From the NCBI GenBank assembly GCA_036526135.1, contig DATCZA010000016.1:1-24675 (forward strand): a stretch of DNA of 24,675 bases, written 5' to 3'. Made by a program: the position numbers and the translations under genes. Source of the stretch: UBA2965 sp036526135. GTDB taxonomy: Bacteria > Pseudomonadota > Gammaproteobacteria > Pseudomonadales > Azotimanducaceae. Below the pieces are notes generated by a model. The model searched no databases, had not been told where the DNA came from, and saw only the letters and a list, made by a program, of their open reading frames with translations. Of the stretch, positions 1-6,770 are shown in pieces (position 1 is the first letter of the stretch; each line of letters starts with the position of its first letter).

Positions 1-176
1 CGGTTCCTCTCCCAGCCCGCTTATAGTAGCGAAGCGGGGTGATGGAAGCTGAAACATGTTGTTCCGATCATGTAACGTGAAGTCCCGCTCGTAGCCCGGT
101 ACGGTCCTCAATAGTTGCCTTTGCTGGCATGCGCCGGGGTGCCGAAACAGGCTTTCAAGGCTCCATTGAGGGCGTT

Positions 177-193
177 ATAGTCGGCCAAACTAT
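177..193 (+). promoter_or_regulatory. LysR-type dyad (ATA-N11-TAT), probable CysB autoregulatory site
   Basis: The arms ATAGT (177-181) and ACTAT (189-193) are perfectly inverted around 7 bases, which gives ATA-N11-TAT, the classic T-N11-A form of a LysR-family site; the symmetry continues imperfectly one to two bases further out. The site covers the expected -35 position of the -10 at 207-212, where a bound regulator would block polymerase. CysB is known to repress its own gene in enterics; its use of this site is inferred. Confidence 0.55.
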
Positions 194-203
194 TAGACCA
201 AAG

Positions 204-212
204 TGTTATAAC
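204..212 (+). promoter_or_regulatory. Extended -10 promoter of cysB
   Basis: TGT-TATAAC reads as an extended -10 (TGn followed by TATAAC at 207-212). No good -35 hexamer is present at 16-18 bp. The predicted transcript start falls at about 218-220, only 2-4 bases before the cysB ATG at 222, so the mRNA would be nearly leaderless. Confidence 0.5.
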
Positions 213-221
213 CATCCTGCC

Positions 222-1208
222 ATGAAGCTCCAGCAACTCCGCTACATCTGGGAAGTCGCCCACCACGACCTCAACGTGTCGGCTACCGCACAGAGCCTGT
301 TCACCTCGCAGCCCGGGATCAGCAAGCAGATCCGGCTTTTGGAGGACGAGCTGGGCGTGGAGGTCTTTGCCCGAAGCGGCAAGCATCTCACCCACATCAC
401 GCCGGTGGGAGAGCAGATCATCGAGATGGCCGGCCAGATCCTCCGCGAGGTGGATACCATCAAGCAGGTGGCCCAGGAATACAGCAACGAAAAAGCGGGC
501 AGCCTCTCCATCGCCACCACGCACACCCAGGCGCGCTACGCGCTGCCGCCGATGATCCGCGAGTTCCGCGCCAGTTACCCCGACGTCGCGCTGCACATGA
601 ATCAGGGTTCCCCGACCCAGATTGCCGAGCTTGCGGCCACGGGGGAGGTTGATTTCGCCATCGCTACCGAAGGCCTCGATCTGTTCGGTGACCTGGTCAT
701 GATGCCCTGCTACCGGTGGAACCGCTCGGTGGTAGCCCCTAAGGGCCACCCCCTGATCGCGGCCGCCGAGGCGAGCGGCCGGCTCCTGATGAGCGATCTC
801 GCCCGGGAGCCCATCGTGACCTACGTGTTCGGCTTCACCGGCCGGTCGCGCTTGGACGATGCGTTCGCCGCGGAAGGACTCAAACCCAACGTGGTTTTCA
901 CCGCTACGGACGCGGACGTAATCAAGACGTACGTTCGCCTTGGCCTCGGCGTTGGCATCATCGCCACCATGGCGCTCGACGACGAGTTGGACGACGACCT
1001 GGTGGCCATCGACGCGGCCCACCTGTTCTCACCCAGCGTCACCCACATCGGTTTTCGTCGGGGTACCTTTCTGCGGCGCTACATGTACGACTTCATCGAG
1101 CGGTTTGCGCCGCACCTGGATCAGCAGATGGTCGACCTTGCGGCCGCCTGCGCGACCTCCGCGGAGCGGGCCGCGCTGTTCGAGGATCTCGAGCTTCCCG
1201 TGCGCTGA
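222..1208 (+). CDS. cysB: LysR-type regulator CysB of cysteine/sulfate assimilation
   Basis: This 328-residue protein is a full-length CysB (E. coli 324). It activates sulfate uptake and reduction genes in response to N-acetylserine and represses itself. The N-terminal winged helix-turn-helix spans about 1-60 (start MKLQQLRYIWEVA). The effector domain keeps the N-acetylserine-contacting residues Thr100, Thr102 and Gln103 in the segment TTHTQARYALP, with the same numbering as the enteric protein. The ATG at 222 is chosen because the family begins exactly here; an upstream in-frame extension to 129 is not conserved. No Shine-Dalgarno sequence precedes it and a -10 box lies immediately upstream. 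It converges with cysH, 22 bp between stops, and CysB is the expected activator of that gene. Confidence 0.96.
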   Translation: MKLQQLRYIWEVAHHDLNVSATAQSLFTSQPGISKQIRLLEDELGVEVFARSGKHLTHITPVGEQIIEMAGQILREVDTIKQVAQEYSNEKAGSLSIATTHTQARYALPPMIREFRASYPDVALHMNQGSPTQIAELAATGEVDFAIATEGLDLFGDLVMMPCYRWNRSVVAPKGHPLIAAAEASGRLLMSDLAREPIVTYVFGFTGRSRLDDAFAAEGLKPNVVFTATDADVIKTYVRLGLGVGIIATMALDDELDDDLVAIDAAHLFSPSVTHIGFRRGTFLRRYMYDFIERFAPHLDQQMVDLAAACATSAERAALFEDLELPVR

Positions 1209-1230
1209 CGCTCGAGGGCCTCGCCGCGGG

Positions 1231-1944
1231 TCAGCCGACGATCCTGACGACGTTCTGGGCGTGCAGGCCGCACTCCTTGCGGGTGGCTTCTTCCCACCAC
1301 CACCGTCCGGAGCGCTCGTGCTCGTGGGGCCCCACCGGCCGCGTGCACGGCTCGCAGCCGATGGAGACGAAGCCGCGGTCGTGCAGGGGGTTGTAAGGGA
1401 CGCCGTGCTCGCGGATGTAAGCCCAGACGTCCGCCGACGACCACTGCGCCAGCGGGTTGAACTTGACCAGAGAACCGCTTCTGCCGGCAAAGGCGGAATC
1501 TTCCTGCTCGGTGGGGACGCTGGTTCTCGTGACGCTCTGGTCCTGGCGCTGACCGGTGATCCAGGCATCCAGCGTGGACAGCTTGCGCTTCAGCGGCTTG
1601 ATCTTGCGAACGCCGCAGCATTCGGAGTGGCCGTCCTCGTAGAAGCTGAAGAGTCCTTTGCTCTTCACCAGCTCGCCCACCGCCGTGGGTTCGGGCATGA
1701 CCATCTCGATGGCCACGCCGTAGCGGTTGCGCACGGATTCGATGAAGCGATAGGTTTCGGCGTGGAGACGGCCGGTATCCAGGCTGAAGACGTCCACGGC
1801 CAACCCCAGCTGATGGGCCATGTCGATCAGCACGACGTCCTCGGCGCCGCTGAACGAGATGGCGATGTGGCCGGGAGCAAAACGGCCGACCGCATCGGCG
1901 AGCACTTCCTGGGGTCTTTGATCTGGCGCGGGGCTTGGCTGCAT
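1231..1944 (-). CDS. cysH: Adenylyl-sulfate (APS) reductase, thioredoxin-dependent, [4Fe-4S] type
   Basis: The 237-residue protein reduces activated sulfate to sulfite in the cytoplasm using thioredoxin. The PP-loop-like SFSGAEDVVL lies at 30-39. Four iron-sulfur ligands are visible: Cys109-Cys110 (ECCG) and Cys197/Cys200 (GCEPC). The C-terminal ECGLH holds the catalytic Cys225. Presence of the CC...CxxC set marks the APS-using bacterial/plant type; enteric PAPS reductases lack the cluster, so APS rather than PAPS is the predicted substrate. The start is ATG 1944 with a weak AGGA just upstream. The gene is divergent from thrH, with a LysR-type dyad in the shared 111-bp region, and is probably CysB-activated. 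It converges with cysB. Confidence 0.95.
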   Translation of the reverse strand: MQPSPAPDQRPQEVLADAVGRFAPGHIAISFSGAEDVVLIDMAHQLGLAVDVFSLDTGRLHAETYRFIESVRNRYGVAIEMVMPEPTAVGELVKSKGLFSFYEDGHSECCGVRKIKPLKRKLSTLDAWITGQRQDQSVTRTSVPTEQEDSAFAGRSGSLVKFNPLAQWSSADVWAYIREHGVPYNPLHDRGFVSIGCEPCTRPVGPHEHERSGRWWWEEATRKECGLHAQNVVRIVG

Positions 1945-1974
1945 GGTCCTGGTCGTGTCCGGGAGTTGGCGCGC

Positions 1975-1983
1975 AGACTAGCA
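1975..1983 (-). promoter_or_regulatory. Candidate extended -10 promoter of cysH
   Basis: On the minus strand TGC-TAGTCT forms an extended -10. The -35 position (1998-2003) reads TTTCTC, a poor match, as expected for an activator-dependent promoter. The predicted start near 1968 leaves a leader of about 24 bases before the cysH ATG. Confidence 0.4.
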
Positions 1984-2003
1984 ATGCTCGCGCGGCAGAG
2001 AAA

Positions 2004-2020
2004 ATAATCTCTTGGTATAT
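2004..2020. promoter_or_regulatory. LysR-type dyad (ATA-N11-TAT), probable CysB activation site for cysH
   Basis: ATA at 2004-2006 and TAT at 2018-2020 are separated by 11 bases, the same spacing as in front of cysB. Only the outer three bases of each arm are symmetric. Relative to the proposed cysH start near 1968 the site spans about -36 to -52, next to the weak -35, which is the usual place for a LysR activator. It also lies 36 bp ahead of thrH, so an effect on that gene is possible. Confidence 0.45.
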
Positions 2021-2055
2021 GCTTACGCCCTCAATCGAGCTGGAAAACCCAACCC

Positions 2056-2652
2056 GTGGACGTTTTGTGTTTGGATCTGGAAGGGGTGCTGATCCCCGAA
2101 ATATGGCAGGCCGTCGCAGACCGCACCGGCATCGAGGAGCTCCGAAAGACCACACGGGACATTCCCGTTTACGACGATCTCATGGGCATGCGGCTCGAGG
2201 TGCTCGGCGCGAACGACCTGTCCATGAGCCTCATCGAATCCGTCATCGACGGCCTGGAGCCGCTGCCGGGCGCTTCAGACTTTCTGGGGTGGGCCAGGGC
2301 GCGCTACCAGGTGGCCATCATCTCGGACACGTTTTACCAGTTCGCCAACCCGCTGATGGCCAAGCTCGGCTGGCCGACGCTGCTGTGTCACAACCTGGTG
2401 GTAGAGAACGATCGAATCGTCGGGTACCGGATTCGCCAGCCGGATCCCAAGCGATGCTCGGTTCAGGCTTTCAAGTCTCTCAACTACCGCGTGCTGGCCG
2501 CCGGGGACTCCTACAACGACATCGCCATGCTGGAGGAAGCAGACGCGGCGTTCTTTTATCGGGCCCCCGAGAACGTGCTGGCGGAGTATCCGCAGTACCC
2601 GTGCGCGGGGTCTTACGGGGAGCTGCAGGCGCTTTTAAAGGCTGCGGCCTGA
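2056..2652 (+). CDS. thrH: Bifunctional phosphoserine phosphatase / phosphoserine:homoserine phosphotransferase ThrH
   Basis: This 198-residue HAD-superfamily enzyme closely resembles Pseudomonas ThrH, which removes phosphate from phosphoserine and can pass it to homoserine, linking serine and threonine synthesis. HAD motif I is DLEGVL with the nucleophile Asp7 and Glu9 in place of the usual second Asp, a ThrH hallmark. Motif II is SDTF (90-93), the motif III lysine lies around 133-140, and motif IV is GDSYND (150-155). The GTG at 2056 is chosen because it aligns with the family N-terminus and nothing upstream is conserved; its ribosome site is weak. The gene is divergent from cysH and converges with aceA. 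Phosphoserine is also a cysteine precursor, which may explain the neighbourhood. Confidence 0.92.
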   Translation: MDVLCLDLEGVLIPEIWQAVADRTGIEELRKTTRDIPVYDDLMGMRLEVLGANDLSMSLIESVIDGLEPLPGASDFLGWARARYQVAIISDTFYQFANPLMAKLGWPTLLCHNLVVENDRIVGYRIRQPDPKRCSVQAFKSLNYRVLAAGDSYNDIAMLEEADAAFFYRAPENVLAEYPQYPCAGSYGELQALLKAAA

Positions 2653-2687
2653 CGGCCCGATCGCTTCAACGGGTGGCGCGCTGCGCC

Positions 2688-2706
2688 GCCGGGCATTGCG
2701 CCCGGC
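2688..2706. terminator. Strong hairpin between convergent thrH and aceA
   Basis: GCCGGGC (2688-2694) and GCCCGGC (2700-2706) form a perfect 7-bp GC stem with a 5-base loop; CGCT (2679-2682) and AGCG (2707-2710) can extend it past an internal bulge. It occupies the middle of the 69-bp gap between two converging stops. There is no U-tract on either strand, so it may stabilise mRNA 3' ends or assist Rho rather than act as a classical intrinsic terminator. Confidence 0.4.
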
Positions 2707-2721
2707 AGCGACGGCCGTGTG

Positions 2722-4026
2722 TCAGTGGAACTGAGCTTCTTCCGTTGAACCGGTGAGAGCGGTCACCGAGCTCTGCCCGCCCTGGATGACGGTGGCGACC
2801 TGGTCGAAGTAGCCGGTGCCGACTTCCTGCTGGTGGCTGACGAACGTGTACCCCCTGTCGGCGGCGGCAAACTCTTCCTCCTGGAGCTCCACGTAGGCGG
2901 ACATCTGCCTGCTCGCATACCCCTGCGCCAGGTTGAACATGTTGAACCACATGCTGTGAATGCCTGCCAGCGTGATGAACTGATACTTGTAACCCATGGC
3001 CGCCAGCTCTTTCTGGAACTTGGCGATGGTCGCGTCGTCCAGGTTGGCCCTCCAGTTGAAGGACGGCGAGCAGTTGTACGACAACATCTGGTCGGGGTAT
3101 TCCTTCTTTATCGCCTCGGCGAACCGCTTGGCCTCGTCCAGATCCGGTACCGCGGTTTCGCACCACAGCAGATCGGCGTACGGCGCGTAGGCCAGGCCGC
3201 GAGAGATGGCCTGATCAAGGCCCGCGTGGGTCTTGTAGAACCCTTCCGGCGTGCGCTCTCCTGTCAGAAAATCCTTGTCCCAGGGGTCGATGTCGCTGGT
3301 TACCATGTCGGCGGCGTTTGCGTCCGTGCGCGCGAGCAGTATGGTCGGCACGTCGCACACGTCGGCGGCCAGACGTGCGGCGATCAGCTTCTGCACCGCC
3401 TCCTGGGTGGGTACCAGCACCTTGCCGCCCATGTGGCCGCACTTCTTCACCGAGGCCAGCTGGTCCTCGAAGTGCACGCCGGCAGCCCCGGCGCCAATCA
3501 TGGATTTCATGAGCTCGAAGGCGTTGAGGATGCCGCCGAAGCCCGCCTCGGCATCGGCGATGATCGGTGCGAAGTAGTCGATGCCGTCGTCGATTCCTTT
3601 CGACCATTGAATCTCGTCGGCCCGCCGGAACGCGTTGTTGATCCGGTTGACCAGGGTAGGAACGGAGTTGACCGCGTAGAGGGATTGGTCCGGGTACATG
3701 GTCTCCGAGTCGTTGGCGTCCGCGGCCACCTGCCAGCCTGAACAGTAGATGGCCTTGATGCCCGCCTTGACCTGCTGAACGGCCTGGCCGCCGGTGACGG
3801 CGCCGAGAGAGTTGATGAAGTCCTCGTTCTGCAGGTAGTCCCAGAGCTTGTCCGCGCCGTGAGCGGCCAGCATGCTGCGGTGGGGTATGGTGCCCCTCAG
3901 ATTGACGACGTCGGCCGCCGTGTAACCGCGCTTGACGTCTTTCCAGCGCGGATTGGTGTCCCACTCCGTCTGCAATTCTCTGACCTGCTCTTCGCGGGGC
4001 TTCCGCGGAATGAAATGTAGCGCCAT
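2722..4026 (-). CDS. aceA: Isocitrate lyase
   Basis: This 434-residue enzyme (E. coli 434) cleaves isocitrate to glyoxylate and succinate, the first step of the glyoxylate shunt used on acetate and fatty acids. The signature KKCGHMGGK is at 194-202 with the catalytic Cys196; further family blocks include CSGWQVAADAN (95-105), VHFEDQ (184-189) and the substrate-binding NCSPSFNW. The ATG at 4026 matches the family start. It is separated from the upstream operon by 139 bp that hold a TACAAT -10 and a palindrome, so it is probably transcribed on its own. The competing enzyme isocitrate dehydrogenase (icd) is also in the window; malate synthase and AceK are not. Confidence 0.97.
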   Translation of the reverse strand: MALHFIPRKPREEQVRELQTEWDTNPRWKDVKRGYTAADVVNLRGTIPHRSMLAAHGADKLWDYLQNEDFINSLGAVTGGQAVQQVKAGIKAIYCSGWQVAADANDSETMYPDQSLYAVNSVPTLVNRINNAFRRADEIQWSKGIDDGIDYFAPIIADAEAGFGGILNAFELMKSMIGAGAAGVHFEDQLASVKKCGHMGGKVLVPTQEAVQKLIAARLAADVCDVPTILLARTDANAADMVTSDIDPWDKDFLTGERTPEGFYKTHAGLDQAISRGLAYAPYADLLWCETAVPDLDEAKRFAEAIKKEYPDQMLSYNCSPSFNWRANLDDATIAKFQKELAAMGYKYQFITLAGIHSMWFNMFNLAQGYASRQMSAYVELQEEEFAAADRGYTFVSHQQEVGTGYFDQVATVIQGGQSSVTALTGSTEEAQFH

Positions 4027-4063
4027 GGATCGTTCGCCCGTCTCAAGGAATGTCGGGGCCGGG

Positions 4064-4069
4064 ATTGTA
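4064..4069 (-). promoter_or_regulatory. Candidate -10 of aceA
   Basis: TACAAT on the minus strand is a five-of-six match to the consensus. The predicted start near 4057 gives a leader of about 30 bases. No convincing -35 lies at 16-18 bp, suggesting help from an activator or an alternative element upstream. Confidence 0.35.
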
Positions 4070-4114
4070 GAGACGCAGATTGAAAAGAATAGCGAAAGGA
4101 AAACAATTAATGCT

Positions 4115-4127
4115 TTCCCAATGGGAA
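4115..4127. promoter_or_regulatory. Palindrome TTCCC-N3-GGGAA upstream of aceA
   Basis: A perfect inverted repeat with 5-bp arms and a 3-bp centre sits in an AT-rich patch about 64 bp upstream of the proposed aceA start. The arms are too short to make a strong RNA hairpin and the setting suggests a protein-binding operator. I do not recognise it as the E. coli IclR or Pseudomonas RccR site. Confidence 0.4.
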
Positions 4128-4165
4128 TATATCAGCGACGTGAACGACGGCGCCGGTTGCCCGTC

Positions 4166-5143
4166 TCAGATACGCAGGATACGCAGCTCCGGATCGGGGC
4201 TGCTGAGGTTCCACAGGTAGTCGAACCGCTCGGTGAGCTTTGATGCCTGGACGGGATCGTAGAGGTTGGTCAGACCGTCATACTCCCGGTAGTCGGGCAT
4301 CAGCCAGTAGCCGCGCTGGTCCCACACCAGATAGGTGTGAACGTCCGTGGCGAGCCCGTCTGGCACCTTACGGATTTCAATCTTGCTGTCGATCCGTCGG
4401 GCGAGCTCCAGGAGCTTGTGGCCGCGGCTCACCATGGGCTGGCTGGAATGGATGAGGATTCTCAACGTGGCAGGCGGCGCGCTGCGAACGAACCTCGAGA
4501 CCGCATCGACGATCTCGGGCCGGTCGAACAGCGAGTGGTCCAGATACTGGCTGTAGATCAGCAGCGCCCTGGTCGGCTCGGCCACGCACGCGGCGAGGGC
4601 ATCGATGCTCTCCGGCTCGCCATGCAGGTGCTTGAGCTCGGCCCTCGCATCGTCTGCGTCGCTCTCCTGGGGGACGATCAGGGGAGCGGGAATCGGCTCG
4701 GCGCTTGGCCTGAACTCCACGGGCAGGATCAACCGCATGGCGATGTGCGGTATGTCCGCTTCCATGAATTCCTGCCCTTCGGGCACGAACCCGGCTTCGC
4801 GGTAGAAGCGGGCAACCTCGGTCTGGGCGTGAACGAAGACCTCGGCGTGGCCGTCCTCGCACGCTTTCTCCACGGCCGCCTCCAGGAGCCTTCGGCCGAT
4901 CCCGCCGCGACGCTGGGACGCCACCACCGCCATTCGCCCGATCTGGCCGGTACCGAGGAGCCTGGCGCAGCCCAGCGCCTGGCCCGCTTCGTTGACGGCG
5001 AGAAAGTGCGTGGCGTCTGCATCGAGACCGTCCCACTCCAGTTCCTGGGGCACCCCCTGTTCCCTGACGAAGACGGCGTCGCGGACCTCGTTGAGCTGGT
5101 GCTGGTGGGTCGACCAATCCACGGGCACGACGTGAATGTCCAT
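4166..5143 (-). CDS. GNAT N-acetyltransferase with an additional C-terminal domain
   Basis: The 325-residue protein has two parts. Residues 1-140 are a GNAT fold of the ElaA-like kind, with the acetyl-CoA pyrophosphate loop QRRGGIG at 77-83 and the conserved FYREAGF at 113-119. After a Pro-rich linker (about 143-160), residues 165-325 form a second domain that I recognise only as an uncharacterised family (probably DUF7931). It looks vaguely phospholipase-D-like (blocks LLIYSQYLDHSLFD, ATLRILIHSSQP, GHKLLELARR) but shows no HKD catalytic motif. The acetylated substrate is unknown. The ATG at 5143 overlaps the purB stop by one base (TGATG), so it is the last gene of the mnmA-hflD-purB operon. 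Confidence 0.8.
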   Translation of the reverse strand: MDIHVVPVDWSTHQHQLNEVRDAVFVREQGVPQELEWDGLDADATHFLAVNEAGQALGCARLLGTGQIGRMAVVASQRRGGIGRRLLEAAVEKACEDGHAEVFVHAQTEVARFYREAGFVPEGQEFMEADIPHIAMRLILPVEFRPSAEPIPAPLIVPQESDADDARAELKHLHGEPESIDALAACVAEPTRALLIYSQYLDHSLFDRPEIVDAVSRFVRSAPPATLRILIHSSQPMVSRGHKLLELARRIDSKIEIRKVPDGLATDVHTYLVWDQRGYWLMPDYREYDGLTNLYDPVQASKLTERFDYLWNLSSPDPELRILRI

Positions 5144-6525
5144 CAGCTGGGTTCTCTCCTGGTGAGGTCGGCGGCCAGGCCGGTGTAGGAAGCCGGCGTC
5201 AGCGCGCGCAGCTCTTCCCTGGCGCTCGCGGGCAGATCGAGGGTCTCGAGCATCTCGCTGTACAGATCGCGATCGATCCGCTTGCCGCGGGTGGCGGCTT
5301 TCAGCTGCTCGTAGGGCTCGATCAGGCCGTGCTTGCGCATGACGGTCTGTACGGCCTCCGCCAGAACTTCCCAGCTGGCGTCCAGGTCGGCCCGGATCCG
5401 GTCAGCGTTTATCTTCACGCGGCCGAGGCCGCGCTGGCTCGCCTGGTAGGCGACGCTGCAGTGGCCGCAGGCAGAACCGACGTTGCGAAGCACGGTTGAA
5501 TCCGACAGGTCCCGTTGCCAGCGCGAGACGGGCAGCTTGGCGGCCATGTGCTCGAGCAGGGCGTTGGCGATGCCCAGGTTGCCCTCGGAGTTCTCGAAGT
5601 CGATGGGATTGACCTTGTGGGGCATGGTGGACGAGCCGGTTTCGCCGGCGACCGGCTGCTGGACGAAGTACTCGATGGCGATGTAGCCCCACATGTCGCG
5701 GTCGAAGTCGAGCAGTATCTGATTGAATCTGACCAGCGCGTGAAAGAGCTCGGCGATGTAGTCGTGGGGTTCGATCTGGGTAGTCAGCGGGTTCTGCGCG
5801 AGGCCCAGGCCTTCAACGAAAGCCCTCGCCAGCTCGGGCCAGTCGACTTCGGGATAGGCCACCACGTGAGCGTTGTAGTTGCCGACCGCCCCGTTCATCT
5901 TGCCCAGCAGGGCCACCTCACGCAGCTGCCTGAGCTGACGGGACAGGCGGTAAGCGACGTTTTTGAGCTCCTTGCCCATGGTGGTGGGCGAGGCCGCCTG
6001 ACCGTGGGTTCGGGACAGCATCGGGATCTCGGCCGCGTCGTCGGCGACCGCGCTGATCTGATCGATGAGCGCCTGCATCTGCTCGCCGAGCAGCTCGCGA
6101 GAGTCGCGCAGCATCAGGGCGTAAGAGAGATTGTTGACGTCCTCCGACGTGCAGGCGAAGTGGACGAACTCTATGTGCGAGGCGAGCCCGTCGATAGCCG
6201 CGACGCGCTCCTTGACGAAGTACTCCACGGCCTTCACGTCGTGATTCGTGGTCCGCTCGATCGCCTTGATGCGTTCGGCGTCCGCGAGCGAAAAGTCTTC
6301 CGCCACGGCGGCAAGGGCAGCGGCCTGGCCGGAAGATAGGGCGGGCAGCTCGCCGATTGAATCGGTCTGGGCAAGATGAGCGAACCAGCGGCACTCCACC
6401 AGCACGCGGTAGCGCATCAGTCCGAACTCGCTTACCAGCGGTGCCAGTGGTTCGAGGCGGTTCCGGTAGCGCCCGTCCAGGGCGCCGATGGTCATGAGCG
6501 GGTGTGTCTGCACGGAGGTGGTCAC
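5143..6525 (-). CDS. purB: Adenylosuccinate lyase
   Basis: The 460-residue enzyme acts twice in purine synthesis, splitting fumarate from SAICAR and from adenylosuccinate. Family blocks are clear: TTNHDVKAVE (92-101), TSEDVNN (126-132), SRTHGQ with the catalytic His174, and the fumarase/aspartase signature GSSTMPHKVNP (297-307), which includes the catalytic serine loop. I choose GTG 6525 over an open extension to 6612 because GAGAGGA lies just upstream, the GTGA overlaps the stop of the preceding gene, and the length then matches E. coli (456). ATG 6495 is an alternative. The N-terminal extension would only translate hflD sequence in another frame. Gene order mnmA-hflD-purB is the classical one. 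Confidence 0.96.
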   Translation of the reverse strand: MTTSVQTHPLMTIGALDGRYRNRLEPLAPLVSEFGLMRYRVLVECRWFAHLAQTDSIGELPALSSGQAAALAAVAEDFSLADAERIKAIERTTNHDVKAVEYFVKERVAAIDGLASHIEFVHFACTSEDVNNLSYALMLRDSRELLGEQMQALIDQISAVADDAAEIPMLSRTHGQAASPTTMGKELKNVAYRLSRQLRQLREVALLGKMNGAVGNYNAHVVAYPEVDWPELARAFVEGLGLAQNPLTTQIEPHDYIAELFHALVRFNQILLDFDRDMWGYIAIEYFVQQPVAGETGSSTMPHKVNPIDFENSEGNLGIANALLEHMAAKLPVSRWQRDLSDSTVLRNVGSACGHCSVAYQASQRGLGRVKINADRIRADLDASWEVLAEAVQTVMRKHGLIEPYEQLKAATRGKRIDRDLYSEMLETLDLPASAREELRALTPASYTGLAADLTRREPS

Positions 6526-6770
6526 GTTTTCCTCTCGAGAGTTTCCAAGGCTACCAGCAGCTGCCGGCGTCGCAAAACCAGATGCCACCGGCGGCCGCCC
6601 AGCTGCTGCCACAGCCAGGCGAACCGGACGCCGGCAAGCAGCTCGGCGCGGATCGTATCGGCCACGCTTTCACGCTTGAGCAGATCGGGATCGCCGGCGA
6701 CCTGGATGCGCTTGCCGAGCCGGCTGATGCCCTTTAGCCTTCGGGCCAGGTCGATCTCGGGCGCGTTCAT
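6522..6770 (-). CDS. hflD: Short HflD: C-terminal part only of the HflD family
   Basis: This 82-residue reading frame aligns from about residue 16 to its end with the C-terminal third of HflD (E. coli protein about 213 residues): shared blocks are LGKRIQVAGDP, RAELLAG and LWQQLGGRRW. The N-terminal two thirds of the family are absent, and the first 12 or so residues (MNAPEIDLARRL) replace them. ATG 6770 overlaps the mnmA stop as ATGA, and its own TGA overlaps the purB start as GTGA, so both junctions look actively translated; this argues against a dead remnant. HflD is a peripheral membrane protein that in E. coli restrains phage lambda CII; its housekeeping role is unclear. An internal deletion in an ancestral gene is the simplest explanation. 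Confidence 0.8.
   Translation of the reverse strand: MNAPEIDLARRLKGISRLGKRIQVAGDPDLLKRESVADTIRAELLAGVRFAWLWQQLGGRRWHLVLRRRQLLVALETLERKT

Larger units (their letters stand above)
1..221. other. Intergenic region upstream of cysB
   Basis: No gene can be supported here; short open frames on both strands lack family features. It holds a perfect 7-bp inverted repeat (CCCGCTT at 16-22, AAGCGGG at 32-38, 9-nt loop) with no T-run, so I do not call it a terminator. On the minus strand a TATAAG near 20-25 could be the -10 of a leftward gene starting outside the window, which is inference only. The right-hand end carries the cysB promoter and LysR-type dyad, listed separately. Confidence 0.5.
4036..4168. 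repeat. Direct repeat GCCCGTCTCA flanking the aceA upstream region
   Basis: The 10-mer occurs at 4036-4045 and 4159-4168, and a looser 15-base match (13 identical) surrounds it. The right copy reaches into the last codons of the GNAT gene. The repeats bracket nearly the whole aceA promoter region. This could be chance or the trace of a small duplication. Confidence 0.4.

Noticed and set aside
16..38. Intrinsic terminator at the left edge
   Set aside because: The 7-bp stem is real but no T-run follows on either strand.
6522..6770. Calling the short hflD a pseudogene
   Set aside because: The frame is intact, both ends are neatly coupled to the neighbours, and the conserved C-terminal blocks are kept; truncation alone does not show loss of function.
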